Part shown: positions 18,492 to 26,195 of the stretch, piece by piece
Numbering within the stretch: the stretch's first letter is position 1
Layout: each line of letters starts with the position of its first letter
The notes under the pieces: model-generated
The model's database searches: none
What the model saw: only the letters and a program-made list of their open reading frames with translations
What the model was told of the DNA's origin: nothing
Position numbers and translations under genes: made by a program
Assembly (NCBI GenBank): GCA_947500585.1
Contig: CANMSN010000011.1
Location: 62,001-126,000, forward strand
Source of the DNA: an uncultured Flavobacteriaceae bacterium
GTDB lineage: Bacteria; Bacteroidota; Bacteroidia; Flavobacteriales; Flavobacteriaceae
DNA: 64,000 nucleotides
Direction: 5' to 3'

Positions 18492-19973
18492 ATGGAAAAC
18501 ACTAGTAAATTCATTCTCTATATTGTTTTGTTATGTATTACACTTTCTTGTAAAAGTAAATCAACCCAAGAAAAACAACGACCAAATATACTATTTATAT
18601 CAGTTGATGATTTAAAAACCGAGCTGGGGGTTTATGGCAATTCGGTTATTAAAACACCAAACCTAGATAAGTTGGCCTCAGAGGGTACAGCGTTTGCGAA
18701 TCACTATGTGCAAGTTCCAACTTGTGGTGCCTCTAGGCAAAGTTTGTTAACTGGATTACGACCAAGAACAATAAATCAATTAGATAATAATGTAACAGCT
18801 TTAGAAACTTCAAATAAACCAGAAGGAGAAGTTCCTGAATCGTTTATTCACCATTTAAAACGTAATGGCTATTATACTGTTGGAATAGGGAAAATTAGCC
18901 ATTCAGCAGATGGGCTGGTTTATGGATATAACGATAAGCCTTCTAATAAAAGAGAATTACCATATAGTTGGGATGAATTACTTTTTGATAGCGGAAAATG
19001 GGAAACAGGTTGGAATGCATTTTTTGCTTACGCCAATGGAGAAAATCGTCAAAGCATGAAAAATCAGGTTAAACCTTATGAAGCATGCGATGTTGAAGAT
19101 GATGATTATCCAGATGGTTTAACTACTGAATTGGCATTGTCATCACTTAAAAAGTTAAAAGAGAATGACAAACCATTTTTCTTGGGTGTTGGTTATTTTA
19201 AACCGCATTTACCATTTAATTCACCAAAAAAATATTGGAATTTATATAATAGAGATTCCATAGTAATTTCAAAAAATCCAGTCATTCCAAAAAATGTAAA
19301 TCTGAAAAGTTTGCATCCAAGTGGAGAGTTTAATAATTACGCTTTAGGTGATGAAATAGCAAATCTTGAACATCGAGTTTCAGATGAATATGCCAAAAAA
19401 TTGATTCATGCGTATTATGCTTGTGTTAGTTATATTGATGCACAAATCGGGCTTTTAGTTAAAGAAGTAGAATCTCTTGGGCTAAAAGAAAATACAATTA
19501 TTGTGGTTTGGGGAGACCATGGTTGGCATTTGGGGGACCAACAAGTTTGGGGTAAACACACTATTTTTGAATCGGCTTTAAATAGTACGCTTATCATAAA
19601 AATTCCAGGTTCAAAATCTTCAGGTAAAACTAATAAAACAGTGGTTGAAACAGTAGATATTTATCCAACGCTATTAGAACTTTGTAATATTAAAACACCT
19701 TATGCTTTAGATGGAACAAGTTTGGTAGGTTTGATGAACAAGCAAGAATCAAGTCAAAAAGAGGTCGCTTATAGTTATTTTAGGAATGGTATTTCATTAA
19801 GAACTGACAGATACCGACTTACTAAATATTTTAGACCAGAAGAACCAACGATTGAGTTATACGATTATAAAAAAGATCCTCATGAAACCATAAATATCAC
19901 TTCAGATAACATGACTATTGTTAACGAATTGATGCCATTATTAGAGGCAGGTAATACAGGTTTGTATGACTAA
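18492..19973 (+). CDS. Sulfatase lipoprotein with CGASR motif, iduronate-2-sulfatase-like
   Basis: 493 residues, lipobox ITLSC (Cys20). The core starts PNILFISVDDLKTELG, like iduronate-2-sulfatase and the S1_7 group. The formylglycine motif is CGASR at residues 78-82, preceded by HYVQVPT, so the Pro of C-x-P-S-R is replaced by Ala, a variant known in this group. GIGKISHS, the metal-site segment WGDHGWHLGDQQVWGKH and LYDYKKDPHETINI also fit the family. It removes sulfate esters from uronate- or fucose-type sugars after Cys maturation. It is the last gene of the left + strand block and faces the GH78 gene; the 75-bp gap between them holds no convincing hairpin terminator. Confidence 0.9.
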   Translation: MENTSKFILYIVLLCITLSCKSKSTQEKQRPNILFISVDDLKTELGVYGNSVIKTPNLDKLASEGTAFANHYVQVPTCGASRQSLLTGLRPRTINQLDNNVTALETSNKPEGEVPESFIHHLKRNGYYTVGIGKISHSADGLVYGYNDKPSNKRELPYSWDELLFDSGKWETGWNAFFAYANGENRQSMKNQVKPYEACDVEDDDYPDGLTTELALSSLKKLKENDKPFFLGVGYFKPHLPFNSPKKYWNLYNRDSIVISKNPVIPKNVNLKSLHPSGEFNNYALGDEIANLEHRVSDEYAKKLIHAYYACVSYIDAQIGLLVKEVESLGLKENTIIVVWGDHGWHLGDQQVWGKHTIFESALNSTLIIKIPGSKSSGKTNKTVVETVDIYPTLLELCNIKTPYALDGTSLVGLMNKQESSQKEVAYSYFRNGISLRTDRYRLTKYFRPEEPTIELYDYKKDPHETINITSDNMTIVNELMPLLEAGNTGLYD

Positions 19974-20048
19974 AAATTTTTGTAAATTTATATAAATCAA
20001 CGTTTCAAGTCATTTTTTTATCAGTCTAGAATCCGGTTGGGGGTGTTT

Positions 20049-21887
20049 TTAATACTGTAATTCAATAATATTTACTCCATTTTCAAGCATAAAACTTGAT
20101 TTGTTTTTTTTGATTTTCTTATTATTATGTAAAATTTTAGAGACGCTATCTTGTACAACAAATTCTGCTTCCATATTCTTAGGAAGTTCTATTTTATAAG
20201 TTGCATTTTTATTAATGTCGATATTATATTCAGCATAAATAAATCCGTTTTTTGTAGGTACTTTTATTTTTGAAGTTTTTAAATCGCTTAATTGAGGTTT
20301 TATTTCAGCTATCTTAAAACCTGGTGTTTTTGGAGTAATTCCCCACATATGGCGTGTAACAATATTTAATGGAGCCGTACCCCAAGCATGATTCCAGTCA
20401 GAATTTGGTTTATATTTCAAATCCCAAGCTTCCATGGTCATAGTAGAACCAACTTTTATCATATTCCACCAGTTTCTGTCGCCTATGGTATCTGTAATTA
20501 ATTTTGATGCATACTCAGCTTCATCATATTTGTACAAGCCTTCCAATAAGTATTGTGCGCCGTAAACACTACAAGCCATTCCTCTCGATTTTATAAAGGC
20601 TGTAACGCTTTTAACATATTCTTTCGGAACTAAATCAAAAGCTAGTGGTAGCATGTTTGCATGTAATGAAGAATGGTTTGAGCCTTCTCCATCAATATAA
20701 AAGCCTTTTGATTTATCAAGAAATTTTTCGTTAATCGTTTTCTTAGTAGTAGCTGCTTTATTTTTAAAATATATGGCGTCTTCTTCTTTATTAAGAGCTT
20801 CAGCAATTTCTGCCATTAATTTTAAGTTATAATAATAGAATGCGTTAACGGCTGTATTGGTGTCTACTATTTCATAACCATCGCGTTCTCCTTCAGCGGT
20901 TGCTAATTTCCAACCCGTATCTTTTTGTGCGGGAGGCCAGTCTATAATATCTTTAATTTTAGTATTTGGTTTTTTAAATCCTAATTTTTTAATTAACTCT
21001 TTATTTAAGTTGGGCGATTTCGAACTTATTAAACCGTCATTTCGCTCTAAATCCATTAAAGTTTTTAGTTTAAGATTTTCATAATGTTTTATAAGAGGTT
21101 CAATATCACCAGTGTACATATAATCTGCATGAAACATCAATACGGTATGCAATAACCATTCTGTTGGCCAAGTAGGATTTTCGATAAAATAGGCATTTGT
21201 TCGCCTTGCTAAAGAATATTCATTATCAACACTATAATGGCTCAATTGATTGATATAAGCATCTGCTTCATATGGGATACGTTCTCTATCGCCATCAACA
21301 TAATACCCTGAAAAGCTTGTAGCTTTTATGGTGTGCTTGCATAGATCCCAGATGGAATCTAATATCGCGTTTGAAGATGAAAAATAACTTGCATCGTCGT
21401 TAAATTTATAATGAAGTGCTTTTTGCTGAATTTTAATAGATTCAATAGGAACTTTTAAGTTCTCAATTTCAACAAATCTAAAAGGCATAATAACTCCGAA
21501 AGTGTCTGGAATTAAAATTGCTGCTTCACCAGTATTTCGCTTATCTGGAACAAATTTTATGGTTTGTAATTGGTTTGAAGTTAACGATTCTAATTTAATT
21601 TTCTGATAACGAATAGTACCACTTGGGTTTTTATCTACTAAATTAGTATCTGTTTTTTTTTCTCCAACATGAAAAATAACAGAGTCGTTTTGTGATTTTT
21701 TAGATTCTACTAAAACAGTTCCAAAAAAAGCTTTTCCAAAATCTACAAAATAGTGATTCTCATCTATTTTTATTACTTCTTTGGGTGAATAAAGCGTGGT
21801 TTCAAGCTGCGATGGCTTAACGCTATTTTGAGCTTGAACAACTACATTCATCAATAAAAAAAATATTATAAAGTTATAGTATTTCAT
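20049..21887 (-). CDS. GH78-like alpha-L-rhamnosidase, exported
   Basis: 612 residues with a cleavable signal (FFLLMNVVVQAQ). An N-terminal beta domain (about 25-160) is followed by an alpha/alpha barrel. The motif DGDRERIPYEAD (residues 198-209) matches the DxxRxE/ExAD active-site region of GH78 rhamnosidases, where the Glu residues act as acid/base partners. Further along are ENPTWPTEWLLHTVLMF, IIDWPPAQKDTGW and NHAWGTAPLNIVTRHMWGI, all typical. It is shorter than many GH78 enzymes, which carry extra N-terminal modules. It is the last gene of the minus-strand operon after two Gfo/Idh/MocA genes and a DUF1080 gene. Confidence 0.8.
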   Translation of the reverse strand: MKYYNFIIFFLLMNVVVQAQNSVKPSQLETTLYSPKEVIKIDENHYFVDFGKAFFGTVLVESKKSQNDSVIFHVGEKKTDTNLVDKNPSGTIRYQKIKLESLTSNQLQTIKFVPDKRNTGEAAILIPDTFGVIMPFRFVEIENLKVPIESIKIQQKALHYKFNDDASYFSSSNAILDSIWDLCKHTIKATSFSGYYVDGDRERIPYEADAYINQLSHYSVDNEYSLARRTNAYFIENPTWPTEWLLHTVLMFHADYMYTGDIEPLIKHYENLKLKTLMDLERNDGLISSKSPNLNKELIKKLGFKKPNTKIKDIIDWPPAQKDTGWKLATAEGERDGYEIVDTNTAVNAFYYYNLKLMAEIAEALNKEEDAIYFKNKAATTKKTINEKFLDKSKGFYIDGEGSNHSSLHANMLPLAFDLVPKEYVKSVTAFIKSRGMACSVYGAQYLLEGLYKYDEAEYASKLITDTIGDRNWWNMIKVGSTMTMEAWDLKYKPNSDWNHAWGTAPLNIVTRHMWGITPKTPGFKIAEIKPQLSDLKTSKIKVPTKNGFIYAEYNIDINKNATYKIELPKNMEAEFVVQDSVSKILHNNKKIKKNKSSFMLENGVNIIELQY

Positions 21888-21931
21888 AATTTTTTGAACG
21901 CTTTTTAATTTTTAAGAATGAAAATCAGTTT

Positions 21932-23116
21932 TTAAAATATAGGTTTTTTGACTATTGTATTGTCATACATAGCATCTAATCCCATTTGAATACAAATAGC
22001 AGCATTTGCACCAGTAGTGATATTTGATATGGGGTTTGTATTAGAAATAATACTGTCTCTAAAATCTATCAAAGCTTGCTCACTTGGTTCTTTGTGTTCC
22101 ATTTCTATAGGAATACCGAAACCTTTATCCCATTTTACGGTTGCACCAGAAACTCCATCTAATTCGCCGTATTCTTTTTTACCTTCCCCTTCAGGAAAAA
22201 ACCAGGCTTTTGCATAATCTAAAATAATAGTGCCTTTATCACCCATCACTTTTATTTTGTAATCATCTTTGGCATTGCTCGTTAAACAAGTAAATGTTGC
22301 TTTAACGCCACTTGGATAATTGTATATTAGATGAATATTATCGTAGGTTTCTCTACCGTCTTTCCAGTAATCTACACCACCAGTTCCCATGACTTGACTT
22401 GGCATTTCATCTAAAACCCAGTTTGCAAAATCTATTTGATGTGAACATAGTTCAGCCAATAGGCCGCCTGAATATTCGCGATACATACGCCAATTAATAG
22501 CCCTTTCAAGTTCAGGCTGAGGCACATGACGTCGCCAATCGCCATGTCTGTTCCATTGGCACTCAAAAGCAGCTATCTTTCCTATTTTACCGTTTTTAAT
22601 TAAATCAACAACATGGGTATATAATCTAGAACTGTGGTATTGATGGCCAGTTTGAAAAATAGTACTAGATGCTTCAACTTTTTTTACTAAGTTTTGGATG
22701 CCACGATAACCTTTTGCCATTGTTTTTTCACAATACACATGCTTACCAGCATCTAAAGCATCCACAGCTATTTGCGAATGTGTACTGAAAGGGGTAGCAA
22801 CTAATATGGCATCAATATCTTTGTTATCTAATACTTTTCGATAATCATTATAGCCCTTTGCTTTATTGCCTTCAACTTTTTTTAAGCCTTCTTCTAAACG
22901 AAAGGGGAGCACATCGCAACAGGCAATGACGTTAAAATTCTTAATGCCGTTAATGTTCGGGATGAGGCCTTTTCCTCTATCTCCAGTACCTATAATACCA
23001 ATATTTAAAATACTGTTAGCATTTTTAAAATTAAGAACACTCCCCATAGCTACAGAGGTTGTGGCTAATGCTGCCGTAGCTAAAGTACTTTTAACTACAA
23101 ATTCTCTTCTCTTCAT
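21932..23116 (-). CDS. Tat-exported Gfo/Idh/MocA oxidoreductase
   Basis: 394 residues. The N-terminus KRREFVVKS followed by an Ala/Thr-rich stretch is a twin-arginine signal, so the folded protein with bound nucleotide is probably exported. The Rossmann domain has GIIGTGDRG (dinucleotide loop, about 40-48). The family EKP motif appears as CEKTM at residues 129-133, with Thr in place of Pro. Then come QTGHQYHSS and a second-domain GGLLAELCSHQIDFANW. Relatives oxidise or isomerise sugars and glycosides, and some make 3-keto-glycosides for DUF1080 enzymes. It sits between a second Gfo/Idh/MocA gene and GH78 in one operon. The Pro-to-Thr change may affect cofactor or substrate handling. Confidence 0.85.
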   Translation of the reverse strand: MKRREFVVKSTLATAALATTSVAMGSVLNFKNANSILNIGIIGTGDRGKGLIPNINGIKNFNVIACCDVLPFRLEEGLKKVEGNKAKGYNDYRKVLDNKDIDAILVATPFSTHSQIAVDALDAGKHVYCEKTMAKGYRGIQNLVKKVEASSTIFQTGHQYHSSRLYTHVVDLIKNGKIGKIAAFECQWNRHGDWRRHVPQPELERAINWRMYREYSGGLLAELCSHQIDFANWVLDEMPSQVMGTGGVDYWKDGRETYDNIHLIYNYPSGVKATFTCLTSNAKDDYKIKVMGDKGTIILDYAKAWFFPEGEGKKEYGELDGVSGATVKWDKGFGIPIEMEHKEPSEQALIDFRDSIISNTNPISNITTGANAAICIQMGLDAMYDNTIVKKPIF

Positions 23117-23163
23117 GTATTTGTTTTTGCTAATTTGTAATTATAATAGCAATTAAGCAAAAA

Positions 23164-24513
23164 TTATACCGATTTAATTTCCCAACCAGGTTCGTATGTT
23201 CTAGACCATAACTTCATGGCTTCTCTATTAAAGATTCGCCCTGTGTTTTCATCAACTTCAAAAGCATTATCAATTCTTGAAGCAATATTTGCATAATGCG
23301 TTAGTAGCTGACTTGTAGCACCTTGGTCAATTGGCGATGTTAATTCAGCTTTTCCTCGAATAGCATCAAAAAAGTTTAATGTATGAAATGTTGAAAGTTT
23401 TCCACCACCACCAAGAGAATTTCCTGCTTCAATTCCAGGTACAATGTTTTCTTTAATGAGTTCACCTTTTAAATCATACAATTTGTATCCATCACGATCT
23501 ATATATACAGATCCATTAGATCCATAAATGATAGTACCTCTACCAGCTCCATATTTGTCGTATCCATTTCTACTTCGTCCGTCCCATTGAATGGTTCTAT
23601 TTCCAGAAAAGCGGAAAGTTGCCTCCATGGTATCATACATTTCCCAGCCATCATCTTTATAGTGGAATTTACCAGATTTAACTTCTACATGCTCTGGATA
23701 TTTTACATCTAGTGCCCAACGTGCAATATCTAATTCATGGGTGGCATTATTACCCATTTCTGCGGTACCATAGTCCCAACCATACCAATGCCAATTATAA
23801 TCCCAAGTATTATCAGTATAATCCCTTCTTGGAGCTGGACCTTGAAATAAATCCCAATCTAATCCTTCAGGTGGATTTGCTTTTACTTGATTTGGTACTC
23901 TGCCTCTTTTACTCGTATAAAAAGCAATGGCATTATAAACGTCTCCAATAACGCCATTATGAATTTCTTTTATAATTTCTTGAGATTGTAATGAGGAACG
24001 TTGTTGGTTACCCATTTGAACAACTCTATCATATTTTTTCTGATAGGCAACTAACAATTCACCTTCTTCTGGGTTATGGCTACATGGTTTTTCTAAATAT
24101 ACATGCTTTCCTGCTTGCATTGCCATACAAGCACCTGGTGCATGCCAATGGTCTGGTGTTGCCATAAAAATAGCGTCTACTTTCTTATCATTAATTATGT
24201 TTCTAATATCATTTTCTAAAATAGGTTTATTAGGTAATACTTCTGAAACGGCTTTAGCGGCATTATCTCTCTGGCTTTTCATAACATCACACAAATAAAG
24301 TAACTCTATATTACTTTCTTTAGCGGCGATAGCTCCTAAATAGGCATTGTAACGTCTTCCTAAACCTTGTAGGGCAACATGCAACCTATCATTAGCTCCT
24401 ATTATTTTTGAATAACTTTTAGCTGACATGGCATTTACACTATTTGAGCCTAGTGTAACACCTACAGCTCCTATGGCTGCTTTTTTAATGAAATCTCTTC
24501 TATTTGAACTCAT
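23164..24513 (-). CDS. Tat-exported Gfo/Idh/MocA oxidoreductase (EKP-type)
   Basis: 449 residues. Starts with a clear Tat signal (NRRDFIKKAAIGAVGVTLG). The Rossmann domain has HVALQGLGRR in place of the usual GxGxxG, then MATPDHWHAPGACMAMQAGKH and the canonical YLEKP at residues 139-143. Next is QMGNQQRSS, and the second domain has ATHELDIARWAL. It is probably a periplasmic NAD(P)-dependent glycoside or sugar oxidoreductase of the type that makes 3-keto intermediates. It lies 4 bp from the DUF1080 stop upstream, indicating tight co-expression. A link to DUF1080 cleavage is inferred from this neighbour and from characterised 3-keto-glycoside systems. Confidence 0.87.
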   Translation of the reverse strand: MSSNRRDFIKKAAIGAVGVTLGSNSVNAMSAKSYSKIIGANDRLHVALQGLGRRYNAYLGAIAAKESNIELLYLCDVMKSQRDNAAKAVSEVLPNKPILENDIRNIINDKKVDAIFMATPDHWHAPGACMAMQAGKHVYLEKPCSHNPEEGELLVAYQKKYDRVVQMGNQQRSSLQSQEIIKEIHNGVIGDVYNAIAFYTSKRGRVPNQVKANPPEGLDWDLFQGPAPRRDYTDNTWDYNWHWYGWDYGTAEMGNNATHELDIARWALDVKYPEHVEVKSGKFHYKDDGWEMYDTMEATFRFSGNRTIQWDGRSRNGYDKYGAGRGTIIYGSNGSVYIDRDGYKLYDLKGELIKENIVPGIEAGNSLGGGGKLSTFHTLNFFDAIRGKAELTSPIDQGATSQLLTHYANIASRIDNAFEVDENTGRIFNREAMKLWSRTYEPGWEIKSV

Positions 24514-24517
24514 AGTT

Positions 24518-25906
24518 TTATTCTTTTGTATTGTTAATAGGACGAATTTTTATGTTTTTGAAATATACTAAGTCACCATGGTCTTGAAGTAGAATTTGAC
24601 CTTTGTCTAACTCGCCAAAATTTGGCCATTTAACATATTTACTTTCTGACACTAGTTTACGATAGTAATCACTTTTTCTTTCGTACTCTAAAACTTTTGT
24701 ACCATTTAACCAATGCTCTACATGGTTATCTTTTGAAATGATGTAAGCCGTATTCCATTCTCCTACAGGATTTATAGGTTTGTTTATATCGGCTTGAATT
24801 AAATCGTAAAGCGAACTTACGGTTCTACTACCTTCGTGGTTTCCTAGTTTTGCATCGGGATGTAGATCATCATCTAAAATTTGATATTCTAAACCTATAG
24901 ATGATCCAGTACCTTTGTTTAGATTGCTATCAACATAATATTTTATACCACTATTACCACCAGGCGTTACTTTAAAATCGACTGACAATTCAAAATCACT
25001 ATATAAGTCTTCAGTAACAATATCGCCACCAGCAGTAGATTCTCCACCGCCAGACGCTAAAACAATTAATTCGCCATTCTCTATCTTCCATCCACTTTCT
25101 GGGAATGTTTCTAATTTAGCACTACGCCATCCATTTGTGGTTTCTCCATCCCATAATAATTTCCATCCCTTTTTAGTTTCATCAATAGTTAATTGATTTT
25201 TTGTAATGATTGGTTTTAAAGGCGATTTTGTTGAGTACTTAGAAACACTATCAGTAACTATTTTGATGTTTTTCCATACAATTTCAGTACCTTCTTTTTT
25301 ATCTGGTTTAATATTGTGTACTTGTAAACAAATAAATCCGCTTGCAGTTTTTTCGTCAACTAAATGGGCAGCAGGAACACCGTTAACCCATGTTTTTATT
25401 GTATCACCAATGGCTTCAATACGGTAATGATTCCAATCGTTTTGCTTAAATGCTTTTTGAGCTTCTGAGTTATTTTCTAGGTTATTTAACCAACCACGTC
25501 TGGCTTCATCATAAATGCCACCGCTCCAAGCGCGTTCTGAAGGGTCAATTTCAACTTGATAGCCATGTACGCGTCCATCTCGATAATGCGGGAAGCTATT
25601 ACTACGTATTTGTATACCAGAATTCATAGTAGAATCTACCTTGAATTCTAATTCTAAAATAAAATCATCATATAGTTTATCAGTAGTTAAAAAAGAATTT
25701 GGTGTATTATGTACTGTGGTTCCAACAATAGTACCATTGCGGGCTTCATATTTAGCATCGCCACCTTTTTGCGTCCAACCATCTAAGGTTTGGCCATCAA
25801 ATAAGTCTATCCATGGTTTGTCATCTTTGGGCTTTTGCGAACAACTGTACAAAATGAGTATTGAAAAAAATGCGACTATTTTACTTTGGAAAAATGGGTG
25901 TTTCAT
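24518..25906 (-). CDS. Tandem two-domain DUF1080 lipoprotein
   Basis: 462 residues from the ATG at 25906. Earlier in-frame sequence reaches back to a TTG at 25936, but that codon lies inside a predicted -7 box. The ATG gives a proper lipoprotein signal ending ILYSC (Cys22). Two DUF1080 domains follow: the first from WIDLFDGQTLDGWT (about residues 35-220), the second from GWKLLWDGETTNGW (about 250-455). Each has the NSGIQIRS or NSGIKYYV core and a closing WKNIKI or FKNIKI strand. It is the first gene of the minus-strand operon and is followed 4 bp later by a Gfo/Idh/MocA gene. Likely role: cleavage of 3-keto-glycosides produced by the two oxidoreductases. Confidence 0.85.
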   Translation of the reverse strand: MKHPFFQSKIVAFFSILILYSCSQKPKDDKPWIDLFDGQTLDGWTQKGGDAKYEARNGTIVGTTVHNTPNSFLTTDKLYDDFILELEFKVDSTMNSGIQIRSNSFPHYRDGRVHGYQVEIDPSERAWSGGIYDEARRGWLNNLENNSEAQKAFKQNDWNHYRIEAIGDTIKTWVNGVPAAHLVDEKTASGFICLQVHNIKPDKKEGTEIVWKNIKIVTDSVSKYSTKSPLKPIITKNQLTIDETKKGWKLLWDGETTNGWRSAKLETFPESGWKIENGELIVLASGGGESTAGGDIVTEDLYSDFELSVDFKVTPGGNSGIKYYVDSNLNKGTGSSIGLEYQILDDDLHPDAKLGNHEGSRTVSSLYDLIQADINKPINPVGEWNTAYIISKDNHVEHWLNGTKVLEYERKSDYYRKLVSESKYVKWPNFGELDKGQILLQDHGDLVYFKNIKIRPINNTKE

Positions 25907-25961
25907 GATTAAAAGTTTGTTTTTAATAATTTTCAATATAGTTTATATGTGTGGTTTTTTA

Positions 25962-25988
25962 ATGGACATTTTATCCATTAGCATGTAA
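25962..25988 (-). promoter_or_regulatory. Predicted HTCS operator for the minus-strand DUF1080 operon
   Basis: On the minus strand, TTACAT (25988-25983) and GTCCAT (25967-25962) form a direct repeat whose copies start 21 bp apart. The downstream half continues the pattern GATAAAATGTCCAT seen at the susC site. A -7-like box TATATTGA (25940-25933) starts 22 bp after the last base of GTCCAT, as at the other two sites. Exactly 55 bases separate GTCCAT from the ATG at 25906, identical to the susC spacing. The upstream half is weaker (4 of 6 matches). Confidence 0.6.
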
Positions 25989-26113
25989 AAATTAGTCATA
26001 TTCAAGACTGTGGTTTGTTGTAAAAGGTCTAGTTATTAAAATTAATAATGAAAACAAATATTCCCAAGATAGGTAAAATGGGTTTACTAACTTTTTTTAA
26101 ATTAAAATAAAAC

Positions 26114-26140
26114 GTCCATATTTCAGAATAATATGTCCAT
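26114..26140 (+). promoter_or_regulatory. Predicted HTCS operator upstream of susC
   Basis: Two exact GTCCAT copies (26114-26119 and 26135-26140) repeat with a 21-bp period, two helical turns, as expected for a dimeric AraC-type regulator. The spacer shares most bases with the site at 51637-51663. A -7-like box TACATTGG starts at 26162 and the susC ATG is at 26196. Confidence 0.7.
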
Positions 26141-26195
26141 CTGTTAACAAATGTTTAACACTACATTGGTCATCAAAATAACTAAACAAATAAAA

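Noticed and set aside
19974-20048. Terminator between the convergent sulfatase and GH78 genes
   Set aside because: Only a weak AT-only palindrome is present; no stem with a T-run could be supported.
25907-25936. Ten extra residues at the start of the tandem DUF1080 protein
   Set aside because: The first codon would be TTG inside the predicted -7 box; the ATG at 25906 gives a proper lipoprotein signal.
26143-26160. GTTAAC...GTTTAAC as an inverted-repeat operator
   Set aside because: The two arms do not pair over their full length and the arrangement is not repeated at the other two promoters.
26151-26195. Upstream ATG extending SusC by 15 residues
   Set aside because: It puts a non-signal stretch before a normal signal peptide and lies upstream of the predicted -7 box at 26162, so it would not be on the transcript.
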